A DNA stretch of 64,000 bases from Aliivibrio fischeri (GTDB taxonomy: Bacteria; Pseudomonadota; Gammaproteobacteria; Enterobacterales; Vibrionaceae), in the NCBI GenBank assembly GCA_038993745.2, contig CP160629.1, positions 248,001 through 312,000 on the forward strand, given 5' to 3'. The position numbers were made by a program, and so were the translations under genes. The notes under the pieces were generated by a model. The model ran no database searches. It was not told the origin of the DNA and was given only the letters and a program-made list of their open reading frames with translations. Below are positions 1 through 11,059 of this stretch, one piece after another (the first letter of the stretch is position 1; each line of letters starts with the position of its first letter).

Positions 1-20
1 TGGCGGGCTTTTTATTTATG
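1..20 (+). terminator. Right half of a terminator cut by the window start
   Basis: The window opens with GGCGGGC followed by TTTTTATTT, which looks like the 3' arm and U-tract of an intrinsic terminator whose left arm lies outside the window. In vibrios rplU-rpmA commonly precede obgE, so this could be the rpmA terminator, but that is inference. Confidence 0.3.
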
Positions 21-168
21 GATAGTCACCAGTTAAACACTCTTCATCTATAATAAGAGTACTTAACTAGTGACTATATTGATATATACGTAGCGTAAAG
101 ATCATTGACGATCCAATCTTAAGGTCTCATTCTGGTCTACAGTAAATGAAGCCGTACTTAAATTATAA

Positions 169-1374
<1,206 letters not shown>

Positions 1375-1406
1375 CTTGTTCTGTGCTTATTACAGATAAT
1401 CATTAT

Positions 1407-1438
1407 AAAAAAACCGCACTTGTTGCGGTTTTTTTTAT
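1407..1438 (+). terminator. Rho-independent terminator of obgE
   Basis: Stem AACCGCA/TGCGGTT (1412-1418 with 1424-1430) closed by a five-base loop, flanked by an A-run on the left and eight T on the right. The symmetric A/T flanks could let it act in both directions. Confidence 0.9.
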
Positions 1439-1507
1439 TTAAATCATTAAACACTGAGTTGAAAAGATTAGAATAGATTTCTATTTAACGAATCATTGCG
1501 AATAAAC

Positions 1508-2277
1508 ATGGATGAGAAGCAAAGAGAAATATCCCGCTTAGTAGCAAAAGCAGGACAAATGTTATTACAACATGGGGCTGAAAGTAGTCTGGTGTCTGAT
1601 GTCAGTCGACGCTTAGGGATTGCAGTTGGGGCTGATGATGTTGAAGTATCTTTATCAGCGAGTTCGTTGGTTATTACAACGGTGATTAATGAGCACTGCA
1701 TGACAACGACTCGTAGAGCACCTGATCGTGGAATCAACATGCGAGCCGTTACAGAGATCCAAAGGATCTGCATCATGTCAGAAAAAGGATTGCTTGATAG
1801 ACATGATGCCACAGAAAAATTAGAAAAAGTGAGCCCTGAAAGATACAACCGTTGGTTAGTTGTGGTCATGATTGGTTTATCTTGTGCTAGTTTTAGCCGT
1901 TTAGCTGGCGGGGATTGGGCGGTCTTTCTTGTTACTTTTATTGCTTCAGCTTTAGGTATGATTGTTCGTCAAGAAATTGGACACAGAAACTTTAATCCGT
2001 TATTAAATTTTGGTGTTACAGCCTTCGTTACCACTCTTATTTCTTCTCAAGCCGTTATTTATCATATTGGTAATACTCCCTTTTTAGCAATGGCTTCTTC
2101 TGTTTTGATGTTGGTTCCCGGTTCCCATTAATTAATGCTGTTGCTGATATGGTTAAAGGCTATGTCAATATGGGTACGGCTCGTTGGACGTTCGCAACTT
2201 TACTTACCTTAGCGACCAGTATTGGTATTGTTGGTGCAATGAATTTAGTTGGAGCGTGGGGGTGGTTAAATGGATAG
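1508..2277 (+). pseudogene. yjjP: YjjP-type ThrE-like exporter subunit, broken by a one-base deletion
   Basis: Larger subunit of the two-part ThrE-like exporter family; in E. coli YjjP-YjjB exports succinate (family knowledge). The frame runs from ATG 1508 (an in-frame TTG at 1496 is less likely) as a soluble ThrE domain followed by membrane helices, then hits a premature stop at 2129 after LMLVPG. One base after the GGT at 2120-2122 is missing: restoring a T in GGTTCCCA gives VPGFPLINAV, and the reading continues in the other frame ([15 protein letters not shown]...) to TAG at 2275-2277, about 256 residues, the usual YjjP length. The end overlaps yjjB by 8 bases, so the two are translationally coupled. 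The deletion is probably a sequencing error (see findings). Confidence 0.88.
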
Positions 2278-2761
2278 TTTGTCTTTAAGTAGTGGATTGG
2301 CGTTATTTATCGCATTATTAAATGATATGTTTTTTGCCATGATCCCTGCGGTTGGTTTTGCCTTGGTATTTAACGTGCCTGTTAAAGCATTAAAATATTG
2401 TGCGATCGGTGGTGCGATTGGGCATGGTAGTCGTTTTTTATTATTACACTTTGGTGTGCCGCTGGAGTGGGCAACACTATGTGCAGCCACAACCGTCGGT
2501 ATGATTGGTGTTCATTGGTCGCACCGATTTTTAGCGCACCCAAAAGTATTTACAGTTGCAGCATTAATTCCAATGGTACCCGGTGTTTTTGCTTTTAAAG
2601 CCATGATTGCTGTTGTTGAAATAAATCACCTTGGGTATTCCCCTGAATTATGGGCAATGATGATTGATAATTTAATTAAGACCTTATTTACGGTTGCCGC
2701 ATTGGCAATTGGCCTTGCTATGCCCGGGTTACTGTTTTACCGTAGAAAGTCGATTGTTTAA
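2270..2761 (+). CDS. yjjB: YjjB-type ThrE-like exporter subunit
   Basis: Smaller, all-membrane partner of YjjP (ThrE_2/DUF3815-type). The 163 residues form four or five hydrophobic helices (for example 9-31, 42-63, 70-90, 97-123 and 135-156), with the characteristic [16 protein letters not shown] segment that is also found in the C-terminal half of single-chain ThrE proteins. ATG 2270 lies inside the last codons of yjjP. E. coli YjjB is 157 residues, so the gene is complete. It is expected to form one inner-membrane exporter with YjjP; the substrate in this organism (succinate, threonine or serine) cannot be read from the sequence. Confidence 0.88.
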   Translation: MDSLSLSSGLALFIALLNDMFFAMIPAVGFALVFNVPVKALKYCAIGGAIGHGSRFLLLHFGVPLEWATLCAATTVGMIGVHWSHRFLAHPKVFTVAALIPMVPGVFAFKAMIAVVEINHLGYSPELWAMMIDNLIKTLFTVAALAIGLAMPGLLFYRRKSIV

Positions 2762-2783
2762 GTATAGTGATTAAGGAATAACC

Positions 2784-3263
2784 GTGAAAATTAGCATGAT
2801 AGCCGCAATGGCAAAGAATCGTATTATTGGTATTGATAATCAGATGCCATGGCATTTACCCGCTGATTTCGCTTGGTTTAAAAAATGCACTATGGGTAAA
2901 CCTATTGTCATGGGGCGTAAGACTTATGAATCTATTGGTCGTCCATTACCGGGCCGATTGAATATCGTATTAAGCCGTGATGCTAATTTACAAATAGACG
3001 GAGTGACTTGTGTTACTTCGATTGAAGAAGCGAAACAAGCTGCAGGTGATATTGAAGAACTTATGATTATTGGTGGTGGCTCAATTTACCAAGCGTGTCT
3101 TTCTGATGCAGATAAGTTATACCTGACTTTTATTGATGCTGACATCAATGGCGATACTCAATTCCCTGATTGGGGTGAGGGTTGGAATCAGACTCATTCT
3201 GAAACGTATTCGAAAGATGAAAAGAATCAGTATGATATGGAGTTTGTGGTTCTTGAGAGATAA
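2784..3263 (+). CDS. folA: Dihydrofolate reductase
   Basis: NADPH-dependent reduction of dihydrofolate to tetrahydrofolate; target of trimethoprim. The 159-residue protein has the standard order: IAAMAKNRIIG at the start, MPWHLPADFAWFK with the catalytic Asp at residue 28, GRKTYESIGRPLPGR for cofactor binding, and the conserved IIGGGSIY motif near residue 95. It starts with GTG at 2784 behind TAAGGA. It lies 22 bases after yjjB and may share its transcript. Length equals E. coli FolA. Confidence 0.97.
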   Translation: MKISMIAAMAKNRIIGIDNQMPWHLPADFAWFKKCTMGKPIVMGRKTYESIGRPLPGRLNIVLSRDANLQIDGVTCVTSIEEAKQAAGDIEELMIIGGGSIYQACLSDADKLYLTFIDADINGDTQFPDWGEGWNQTHSETYSKDEKNQYDMEFVVLER

Positions 3264-3513
3264 GAGCAGGACGAACTTCGTTCTAAAGGGCGCTTCGCTT
3301 AAGGAGGCTGCGCCCTGAGGAATAAAAGCAAAGAGAAAAACGGAATACAGATTACTATCCTTGCAGGGTTCAGGTTTACTCACTTTTGATTTTCCTGAAA
3401 CCTGAAATCTCGCTCTTTGTTCTTATAGTTTCTAGCTAGCGAAGCGTATAGTTCCTAGTTTCTACTCTTCCTCGTCCCTCGAGCGTAGCGTCCTCGTTTT
3501 TCGTTTCTTTTCG
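3264..3513. repeat. Repeat-rich intergenic spacer between convergent folA and apaH
   Basis: No gene seen. It contains a hairpin GGGCGC/GCGCCC (3288-3315) just after folA, a small stem-loop GAACTTCGTTC (3272-3282), the motif CCTGAAACCTGAAA (about 3397-3410), then loosely repeated TAGTTTC/TAGTTCC units (about 3426-3462) mixed with GCGAAGCG and CGAGCGTAGCG. These resemble decayed versions of the heptamer arrays downstream of leuD and cheX. The hairpin could serve as the folA terminator although no T-run follows. Confidence 0.55.
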
Positions 3514-4328
3514 TTACTGTTCTATCGCCTTCTGCGTAAAATACTTCCCATCATCAACACGATACATCGTCATATATTCCCCCATACACAGCCTGTATCG
3601 AGTGCTATTACGTTATTTCCGTCATGACCCATCAATGCCGCCCAATGACCAAAAATCACTTTGTGAGAAAGGGGAAGACGATTTTCTAACTCAAACCAAG
3701 GTACGAGCTCATCACTATTAATATCTTGAGGAGGTAGCTTGCATTCCATATCCAAGCGTCCATCTAAGTGGCAAAAACGCATGCGAGTAAAGGCATTAAT
3801 GATATAGCGATAACGATCTATGCCAGATAATGTGACATCCCATGTATCAGGGTAGTTCTCATACATGTTTTCTAATAGCCAAACCCATTTATTAGAGAGT
3901 AATACAGATTCAACTTCACGGGCGCAGTCTATTGCTGTAGCCATATTCCATTGAGGTGAAATGCCTGCGTGAGTCATTACGATGTCATATTCAGAATGAA
4001 CAGCTAGTAATGGTTGATGGCGTAACCAAGTAAGCAGTTCTTCACTGTCTGGCGCGGTGAAAATAGGAGCGGTTTTATCTTTTTCTTTAACGCGAGAAAT
4101 GCCTTGAGATACTGCAAGTAGGTGGAGATCATGGTTACCCAGAATAGTGACGGCAGCGTTACCTAATGATTTTACAAAGCGTAAGGTCTCTAATGATTTA
4201 GGTCCTCTTGCAACTAAATCTCCAGTTAACCAAAGTTGATCTTTTTCTCGATTAAACTCAACGCGTTCTAATAATAAAAGCAGTTCATCTAAACAGCCTT
4301 GAATATCACCAACAAAGTAAGTTGCCAT
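3514..4328 (-). CDS. apaH: Diadenosine tetraphosphatase ApaH (C-terminus frameshifted)
   Basis: Symmetrical Ap4A hydrolase giving two ADP; also acts on Np4-capped RNA. The metallophosphatase signatures are present: GDIQGC (7-12), GDLVARGP (36-43), GNHD (64-67) and the distal IFGHWAALMG segment. As written the frame ends at 3570 after CVWGNI. Adding one base near 3576-3578 restores a normal tail (N-x-MTMYRVDDGKYFTQKAIEQ) ending at TAA 3514-3516, about 271 residues, close to the family length. So the real gene probably spans to 3514 and one base is missing from this sequence. It lies downstream of rsmA on the same strand, behind a terminator. Confidence 0.93.
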
Positions 4329-4354
4329 GCCATTCTCTCAAAATATGATAAATA

Positions 4355-4381
4355 TAAAAAAGGTGACCATAAGGTCACCTC
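4355..4381 (-). terminator. Terminator of the surA-pdxA-rsmA transcript
   Basis: Perfect 8-bp stem AGGTGACC/GGTCACCT with loop ATAA (4361-4380); on the minus strand it is followed by a T-rich tract. It separates rsmA from apaH, so apaH is probably transcribed on its own or by readthrough. Confidence 0.85.
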
Positions 4382-4400
4382 AATTGAAATCAGTTAATGC

Positions 4401-5219
4401 TTACTCTGCACTATGATTTGCATCTAACCAGTTCGCCATATTAATAAACTGTTCTAATGTTAGGTTTTCAGGGCGCATAGAAGGATTAATACCTAATTCT
4501 TCCAACTGCTCTTTAGTTAGCAATGCTTTATAACAGTTACGGACTGTCTTACGACGTTGGTTAAAGCCTTCACGACATACACGGTCTAGCCATTTTAAGT
4601 TTGTTGCTGGGTAAGGCAGCGTTTCGTAAGGAACAAGACGAACAACCGCAGAATCAACCTTCGGTGGCGGAACAAATGCTGTTGGTGGCACTTCTAGTAC
4701 AGGCATAACCTTACAGAAGTATTGAGCCATAACCGTTAAACGACCATATGCTTTTGTACCAGGACCAGCAGCTAGACGATTAACCACTTCTTTTTGTAGC
4801 ATAAAGTGCATGTCTTGTACGTCTTTATGGAATTCAAAAAGGTGGAACATTAACGGCGTAGAAATATTGTATGGTAGGTTACCAAAAATACGCAGTTTAT
4901 TGTTTTCTTTGATTAGCTGAGTGAAGTCAAAGCGCATTGCATCGCCTTCATGAATTGTTAGCTTACTGCCCAATTCAGGGTGGTTACGTAAACGTTCAGC
5001 TAAGTCACGGTCAAGTTCAATAACCGTAAATTTATCTACTTCACGTCCAACCGGCTCAGTGATAGCACCAAGACCTGGACCAATTTCTACAAGGTTTTGG
5101 CCTGGTAGAGGGTTGATTGCAGATACGATTCCATCGATCACATAAGGGTCATTTAAGAAGTTTTGACCAAAGCGTTTTCTTGCTTTATGGCCTAAATGGA
5201 CATCATTTCTTGTACTCAT
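4401..5219 (-). CDS. rsmA: 16S rRNA dimethyladenosine transferase (RsmA/KsgA)
   Basis: Dimethylates A1518 and A1519 of 16S rRNA during 30S maturation; loss gives kasugamycin resistance. The 272-residue protein shows the GQNFL motif (18-22), SAM-binding [11 protein letters not shown] (44-54), the acidic IELD motif (67-70) and the NLPYNIST catalytic motif (114-121). The start ATG overlaps the pdxA stop by 4 bases, so translation is coupled within surA-pdxA-rsmA. Complete. Confidence 0.97.
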   Translation of the reverse strand: MSTRNDVHLGHKARKRFGQNFLNDPYVIDGIVSAINPLPGQNLVEIGPGLGAITEPVGREVDKFTVIELDRDLAERLRNHPELGSKLTIHEGDAMRFDFTQLIKENNKLRIFGNLPYNISTPLMFHLFEFHKDVQDMHFMLQKEVVNRLAAGPGTKAYGRLTVMAQYFCKVMPVLEVPPTAFVPPPKVDSAVVRLVPYETLPYPATNLKWLDRVCREGFNQRRKTVRNCYKALLTKEQLEELGINPSMRPENLTLEQFINMANWLDANHSAE

Positions 5220-6205
5220 TTATTTTCTACCAGTTCTATTGCATGGGTAAGTGCGGTAATAAAGCTTCCTGCATCTGCTTTTCCAGTACCTGCTAATTCC
5301 AATGCAGTACCATGGTCTACGGACGTACGGATAAACGGTAAACCTAACGTGATGTTTACGGATTTTCCGAAGCCTTTAAATTTTAGCACAGGAAGACCTT
5401 GATCGTGATACATAGCCAGTACCGCGTCTGCTTCTTGTAAGTATTTATCTTGAAATAACGTATCAGCAGGTAATGGACCGATTAAGTTCATTCCTTCTTG
5501 CTCACGTAATTCATTTAATGCTGGTGCTATGATATCAATTTCTTCGAGACCAAGACAGCCATCTTCGCCTGCGTGAGGATTTAATCCGCAAACAAAAATA
5601 GATGGGTTAGCAATTCCAAACTTGGTTATTAAATCTTGGTGCAAAATACGGGTAACTTGCTTTAAGCGATCCGCTGTAATTGCTTTTGATACATATGCGA
5701 GTGGGATGTGAGTCGTTACTAATGCAACTCTTAGCCCTTCAGTCGCAAGCATCATCACAACTTGTTGTGTATTTGATTGTTCAGCAAAAAATTCAGTATG
5801 GCCACTAAAAGCGACACCTGCTCGGTTGATTACCCCTTTGTGCACAGGGCCTGTGACGACGGCATCAAATTCACCATCCATATTACCTTGTGCAGCACGA
5901 CGCAATGTTTCAAGAACATAGTGCCCATTTGCTTCATTTAATTCACCGGCAATAACGCTAGAGCCTAACTCGATATCTTCTACGAGTAGTGTGCCCGCTT
6001 TATGACTAGTGGCTGCTAATTGAGCGTTATAATCTTCAATTTGGATTTGAATACCAAGTTGCGCAGCTCTTTCTGCTAAAACTTGTTTGCTACCACAAAT
6101 GACAAGTTGATGAGGCCAGTCTTGTTGAGCAATAGCAATAACAAGATCTGGGCCAATACCCGATGGTTCGCCGGGAGTGATCGCAATGCGTTTAATATTA
6201 TTCAT
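5216..6205 (-). CDS. pdxA: 4-hydroxythreonine-4-phosphate dehydrogenase
   Basis: Oxidises 4-phosphohydroxy-L-threonine in the DXP-dependent pathway to pyridoxal 5'-phosphate. I place the start at ATG 6205 ([18 protein letters not shown]), giving 329 residues, the E. coli PdxA length; the longer frame upstream of this codon is out-of-frame surA sequence. Features: the N-terminal [11 protein letters not shown] motif, conserved [14 protein letters not shown] and [22 protein letters not shown], and the [14 protein letters not shown] metal and substrate segment. It overlaps surA by 8 bases at its start and rsmA by 4 bases at its end. Confidence 0.97.
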   Translation of the reverse strand: MNNIKRIAITPGEPSGIGPDLVIAIAQQDWPHQLVICGSKQVLAERAAQLGIQIQIEDYNAQLAATSHKAGTLLVEDIELGSSVIAGELNEANGHYVLETLRRAAQGNMDGEFDAVVTGPVHKGVINRAGVAFSGHTEFFAEQSNTQQVVMMLATEGLRVALVTTHIPLAYVSKAITADRLKQVTRILHQDLITKFGIANPSIFVCGLNPHAGEDGCLGLEEIDIIAPALNELREQEGMNLIGPLPADTLFQDKYLQEADAVLAMYHDQGLPVLKFKGFGKSVNITLGLPFIRTSVDHGTALELAGTGKADAGSFITALTHAIELVENK

Positions 6206-7510
6206 TGTCATCTTCACCATCGTCGTCCTGTAAGATTTCAACATAAGCACTTGCACGGATTTCTTGTAGCCATGCACCAGCTTCTTCATTAAATTTACGG
6301 TTAAGAAGAATTCGGTATGCTTTGTTTTTCATCGCAGCATCAGTTCTATCAACTTGGCGACGCTCTAATACTTCAGCAATATGCCAGCCGTGAACCGTTT
6401 TAAATGGTGCGCTAATTTGACCTACAGGTAGAGTTTCAACTTGGTGTTTAAATTCTGGTACGTATAAATCCGGAGTTTGGAAACCTAGTTCACCATCATT
6501 TGCAGCAGAGCCTGGGTCTTGGCTATAACGTTGTGCCATATCTGCAAAGGTTTCTTTACCTGATTTAATATCATCGATGATCGTATTTAATAGACGCTGT
6601 GCACCTTCATCACTCATGATTACTGAAGTTTTTATTAGAATATGACGCGCATTTACTTCTGTTACAGCAACCGTTTCAAGTCCTTTCACATCATCAATTT
6701 TTAATATATGGAAACCAACGCCTGAACGGAATGGACCAATAATACTGTTTTTACCTTGGCCGGTAATTTGGTCTGCAAAGATAGTTGGCATTTCTTCTTT
6801 ACGCATCCAACCCCAATCACCACCTTGTAGAGCTTTTGGACCTTTCGAGTAGGTGTAAGCCATTGTCGCAAAATCAGCACCTTGCTTTAATCGCTCTGTA
6901 AGATCTTCAGCTTGTTTTTCTAATGCTTCTTTATCTGCTTGAGTTGCACCATCTTCAACTCTTAGCTGGATATGGCTGATTTTGTATTGAACTGTTGCTT
7001 GAGTTTCTTCTGCAAGTAGCAGAGCAAGACTCTCTACTTCTTGAGGAAGAATATTAATACGGCGACGTATTTGAGCATTACGAGCTTCACTTGCTGCTAT
7101 TTCTTTACGAATTTGTTCGCGGAAATTGGCATAAGGAAGTCCTTGAGCTGCTGTTTTTTGTTGTAGCTGCGCTAAGGTCATGTTGTTTTCTTTTGCGATG
7201 TCATTCAATGCAGCTTCAAGGCGAGTATCATCAATACGAATACCCATTTTTGCAGCTTGCTGGCTTTGAATCGTATCAACAATGAGTTTCTCTAGTACTT
7301 GTTCACGAAGTACTGCTTCATCAGGAAGAGGTTGCCCCTTTTCTTGTGCGTTAATTTTTACTGTTTTTAATGAGGTATCAATGTCGCTTTGTAGTACAAC
7401 CCCTCATCAACGATCGCAACAACACGATCAAGCTCAACAGGAGCAGCATGCACATTGATGGTTAGCAGCAATAAAAGTGTGCTAATCAGTGGGAATTTCC
7501 AGTTTTTCAT
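6198..7510 (-). pseudogene. surA: Periplasmic chaperone/peptidyl-prolyl isomerase SurA, one base missing near the N-terminus
   Basis: Periplasmic chaperone that delivers outer-membrane proteins (including LptD) to the Bam complex. ATG 7510 opens a clear signal peptide (MKNWKFPLISTLLLLLTINVHAA) and continues PVELDRVVAIVDEG; then the frame is lost at the C-run 7400-7403. Restoring one G on the coding strand gives DEGVVLQSDI and joins the long downstream frame with the SurA_N domain and two PPIC parvulin domains (roughly 175-275 and 285-385; GGDWGWMRKEEMP and NDGELGFQTPD are the hallmark repeats). The reconstructed protein is about 437 residues, normal for vibrios. Downstream of lptD, as in E. 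coli; probable sequencing error. Confidence 0.93.
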
Positions 7511-7533
7511 AGTGTCATCCAAGAGTAAGGAGA

Positions 7534-7563
7534 ATGAAGAGCCTTAGAGTGTTGGCTCTTCAT
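7534..7563 (-). other. Perfect 10-bp inverted repeat between lptD and surA
   Basis: ATGAAGAGCC and GGCTCTTCAT flank a 10-base loop in the 67-base gap between the lptD stop and the surA start. No T-run follows on the minus strand, so this is a stable mRNA hairpin rather than a standard terminator. It could tune relative lptD and surA expression or RNA stability. Confidence 0.6.
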
Positions 7564-7577
7564 GTATTTCCATATAA

Positions 7578-9935
7578 TTAATTATTTAGGTAGAACGGGC
7601 GACCGTAGTCTAAGGCGTTATTCGCAGAGCCAGATGTAATTCCCGTATTGTTACCTAAGCCACGAATAGCAATAGAAAGCATTAAGTTACTTTCATATTT
7701 GGGCTCATAAGAACCAATAGGTAATGCAGGATCATTACTTGGAGCGATTAATTGGTCACTGTAAGTCAATCCGAATGACCAACAATCACTAAGATAAGTG
7801 ACACCTACTAACGCTTCAATCATTTGGTCTTCTTTTGTATCGTGGAAATATTGACCTTTAAGGGCCCAATTTCTTCCCAGATTATATTCGCTTAAAAGAC
7901 CTGCTTGATAGATACCATGCTGTGTAATGAGACTCAGGTCATCTTCAAAGTTTACGTTACTTTTAATGTAGTTTTTGCTCACATAGCGATAGTTTGCTTG
8001 GATATAACCCTTTGAAAAACGATATTCTAGTGTGCTGTTAGCGACTTGAAGTTCACTTACATTTGAGTCGTATTGAATACCACCATGATAAAAGAGGTAA
8101 TCATCATAGTTAAAGTCACTCTCTATTGCCCATGCAGATGAGTTTTTATTATCATTATTTTCCTCTGTACCTGAACCATTTAAGTACAATATTTGCCCAA
8201 AAGAAATGTTCATTCTTTCTTTATATGTATCATCATAGAAGCGAGAGGTCGCACCAACACTAAATTGGTTTGCTGCAGCAATATAATCCACACCACTATA
8301 TTGACGGTCTCTAAATAAGCCATAGTAATCCAACTGCAATTTACTGCTGTCATAACCGCCTTCGCCCTGACCACCGTAGATTTCACTTTGATCTACTTCT
8401 GGTACGTAGAGGTACTGTACTTTTGGCTCTAAGGTTTGTAAGTACTCACCTAAGAATTTATGGGTACTATCTAGGTAAATTGCACCATTGATACGAACCT
8501 CAGGAATGGTTCTTTCAGTTTGTTCTGCTAAATCAGATAAGGCCGCATATTTATCATCAAATTCTTGAGAATAGTAAGTATAAAGTAAGCTAGCTTCAGG
8601 GGTTAATGACCACCACGTTGAGCTTAAAGGTAAACTCAGTTTCGGTTCTAAATGGACTCGTGTGGCTGATGGTTTACTTGGGTCTTCAGTTGTAAACTTA
8701 CTTGCATGGCTATGTAGTGTAAAATCGAGTTCTTTATAAAACTGCGGTGCATAATAGTTAAATTCAACTTGTGGCATTAAGCGATATGGGAAGCTATCAT
8801 CAACTAATACTTGGAAGTCACGAACACGCATGGTCATATCCCAATCTTGGCTACGATAAGAAACTTCACCAGACTGTTGTAGCTGACCTTCATCACGAGT
8901 ACCAATACTTGAGTTGAGGTCTTGGAAGTAATCAATATCACTTACTTTTGAATACTCAACATCAAATTTCCAGTGTTGTTGATAAATACCTGAATGATCC
9001 CAACTAACACCCCAACGAGAGCCTTTGTCTTTGAATTTGGCATCTTCATTTAAGTATTCAACATCAACAGTGCCTTTACCTAACTCTGTTAAGTATCGGA
9101 ATTCAGCTTCCAATTGAGTACCACGTCTTTCCATATAGTTAATGGTCGTGGTTGCATCGTAATTTGGTGCAATATTCCAGTAAATAGGAACCGAAAGTTC
9201 AAAACCATTTTTACTATCAAGACCAATGCTAGGGATCAATACACCGGTTTTACGAGTATCGCCAACCGGTACCGTAACATAAGGTAAGTAGAAGATAGGT
9301 ACATCAAGTACTTCAAAACGAGCATTATAGAATGTTGCCCATTCGTCTGATTGGTCTAATTCAATATCACTGGCTTTAAAGCGCCAACTATTATCGTCAG
9401 CAGGACAGGTTGTAAAAGAGGCGTCTTCTAATTGATAGATTTCTTGACCTGTCTTTAATACGCGTCCAGCTTGCCCACGAATTGGTTGGCACGACATTTT
9501 ATATGCCGTATTTACCATGGTCGTATCTTCAGTCGATAAGTTAGTGGTTACTTTATCTGAGGTGGTTCTCATCTCCATGCTTGAGTAATCAACATTACCT
9601 TCAGCAATTGCGATGTTTTCTTGTTGATGTAAAGTAATGCTATCGGCTTTAATTTCTTGTCGGCCTTTAATAATATGAACATTACCTTTATAAACGGCTT
9701 TTGAATTGTTGCTCGCTTCAACACTGTCTGCTTGAATTAATACAGGTTGTTGATCTTCTTCCTCTTTTGATTTTTTATCAGGAACTTCACAAGAGTTAAC
9801 TGCATCAGTTTGCAGAGGAAAAACAATGCCATTTTCTGGAGATACAGGTTCACTACCATTATCAGCAATGGCAGGAGTGCCGTAAAGAAGGCATCCAGTA
9901 AATGAGGCAAGTAGGCTACGAGAAGTAAAAGACAT
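7578..9935 (-). CDS. lptD: LPS-assembly protein LptD
   Basis: Outer-membrane beta-barrel that with LptE inserts lipopolysaccharide into the outer leaflet. The 785-residue protein begins with a signal peptide (to about residue 24), has the periplasmic OstA/LptA-like jellyroll (about 60-170, QPVLIQADSVEASNNSKAVYKGNV...) and a long aromatic-rich C-terminal barrel ending in N. Cysteines in the contexts NSCEVP, MSCQPI, TTCPAD and SDCWSF are placed to form the long-range disulfides this family needs. The coupling to surA matches SurA's role in LptD biogenesis. Confidence 0.96.
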   Translation of the reverse strand: MSFTSRSLLASFTGCLLYGTPAIADNGSEPVSPENGIVFPLQTDAVNSCEVPDKKSKEEEDQQPVLIQADSVEASNNSKAVYKGNVHIIKGRQEIKADSITLHQQENIAIAEGNVDYSSMEMRTTSDKVTTNLSTEDTTMVNTAYKMSCQPIRGQAGRVLKTGQEIYQLEDASFTTCPADDNSWRFKASDIELDQSDEWATFYNARFEVLDVPIFYLPYVTVPVGDTRKTGVLIPSIGLDSKNGFELSVPIYWNIAPNYDATTTINYMERRGTQLEAEFRYLTELGKGTVDVEYLNEDAKFKDKGSRWGVSWDHSGIYQQHWKFDVEYSKVSDIDYFQDLNSSIGTRDEGQLQQSGEVSYRSQDWDMTMRVRDFQVLVDDSFPYRLMPQVEFNYYAPQFYKELDFTLHSHASKFTTEDPSKPSATRVHLEPKLSLPLSSTWWSLTPEASLLYTYYSQEFDDKYAALSDLAEQTERTIPEVRINGAIYLDSTHKFLGEYLQTLEPKVQYLYVPEVDQSEIYGGQGEGGYDSSKLQLDYYGLFRDRQYSGVDYIAAANQFSVGATSRFYDDTYKERMNISFGQILYLNGSGTEENNDNKNSSAWAIESDFNYDDYLFYHGGIQYDSNVSELQVANSTLEYRFSKGYIQANYRYVSKNYIKSNVNFEDDLSLITQHGIYQAGLLSEYNLGRNWALKGQYFHDTKEDQMIEALVGVTYLSDCWSFGLTYSDQLIAPSNDPALPIGSYEPKYESNLMLSIAIRGLGNNTGITSGSANNALDYGRPFYLNN

Positions 9936-10141
9936 CGAGTTAGACGTTCCTGTTTGTTATATTAATCCGCTGATATACTCAAAGATACTAGACAGAGTCA
10001 CTTCTTTATAATAAAGCAAAACCTATGCCCAAACCACCTTAAGATGTCGCGATCATAGATTAATCATTGTAAAGTGTAAGGCTCCATTTGCTCATGGTGT
10101 GACAGAGTAAAAATAGAAAAATTCATTAATTGGAATATAAA

Positions 10142-10993
10142 ATGCAAATATTCGGCAAAATATTAGGCGGTTTTTTTGGTTTCCTATTTGGCGGCTTTTT
10201 TGGGGCTGCATTAGGAATCTTTATTGGCCATCAGTTTGATAAAGCTAAACGTATGGCTAATAGTGGATTTACTTTCCAAACTGGCGGAGCATCTCAAACT
10301 CAGAGACAAGCTGAGTTCTTTCATGCAGCGTATGCTGTTATGGGGCATGTAGCGAAAGCTAAAGGTCAAGTAACACGTGAAGAGATTCAATTAGCATCAA
10401 TGATGATGGATCGAATGAATCTTTCTGATGAACAAAAACGAGAAGCACAAGAAGCTTTCCGTGAAGGTAAAGAAAGCGATTTTCCACTACGTGAAACACT
10501 AAGAAATATTCGCTCAATTACTGGTGGCCGTTACGATTTATTGCAGTTCTTTTTAGAATTACAAATTGCAGCGGCGATTGCTGATGGCGATATTCATCCT
10601 AGTGAGCGTGATGTATTGCATATCGTGGCTGAAGAGCTTGGATTTAGTGCAGAACAACTTGAAAAACGTTTGAGAATGCAAGAAGCGGCATTTCGTTTCC
10701 AACAAGGTGGTGGATTCTCTGGGCACCAAAGTGGTGGCTCACATCAACAAGGGCAATGGCAACAAGCAAGTTCTGCGAGTCAGTTAAAAGATGCATATAA
10801 TTTACTTGGTATTAGTGAAGATGCTGATCCCAAAACAATTAAGCGTGCTCACCGTAAATTAATGAATGAGCATCACCCTGATAAGCTGGTTGCAAAAGGT
10901 TTACCACCAGAAATGATGAATATGGCCAAAGAGAAAGCACAAGAAATTCAAGCGGCTTACGATTTAATTAAGAAAGAAAAGGGCATTAAATAG
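10142..10993 (+). CDS. djlA: Membrane-anchored DnaJ-like co-chaperone DjlA
   Basis: Type III DnaJ-like protein that stimulates DnaK ATPase at the inner membrane. ATG 10142 starts MQIFGKILGGFFGF; the extension from an upstream TTG adds only four residues. Domains: one glycine/phenylalanine-rich N-terminal transmembrane segment (about 8-30), a TerB-like helical domain (about 50-170), a Gly/Gln/Ser linker (about 190-215) and a C-terminal J domain with HHPDKL. About 283 residues, normal for DjlA. Divergent from lptD, as in other gammaproteobacteria. Confidence 0.95.
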   Translation: MQIFGKILGGFFGFLFGGFFGAALGIFIGHQFDKAKRMANSGFTFQTGGASQTQRQAEFFHAAYAVMGHVAKAKGQVTREEIQLASMMMDRMNLSDEQKREAQEAFREGKESDFPLRETLRNIRSITGGRYDLLQFFLELQIAAAIADGDIHPSERDVLHIVAEELGFSAEQLEKRLRMQEAAFRFQQGGGFSGHQSGGSHQQGQWQQASSASQLKDAYNLLGISEDADPKTIKRAHRKLMNEHHPDKLVAKGLPPEMMNMAKEKAQEIQAAYDLIKKEKGIK

Positions 10994-11010
10994 AGTCATC
11001 AAAGAAGTTA

Positions 11011-11033
11011 TATGGGCATGTATTATGCCCATA
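11011..11033. other. Hairpin between convergent djlA and the DUF547 gene
   Basis: Perfect 9-bp arms TATGGGCAT/ATGCCCATA with a 5-base loop. No clear T-run on either side, so a terminator role is only possible. Confidence 0.45.
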
Positions 11034-11059
11034 GGAAGTACACTTATTTGAAATCAGGT

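Noticed and set aside
1468..1869. 133-residue minus-strand frame opposite yjjP
   Set aside because: Antisense shadow of a well supported gene, no ribosome site and no recognisable domain.
6206..6289. N-terminal extension of PdxA starting at 6289
   Set aside because: The extra residues are out-of-frame surA sequence; ATG 6205 gives the exact family length and N-terminal motif.
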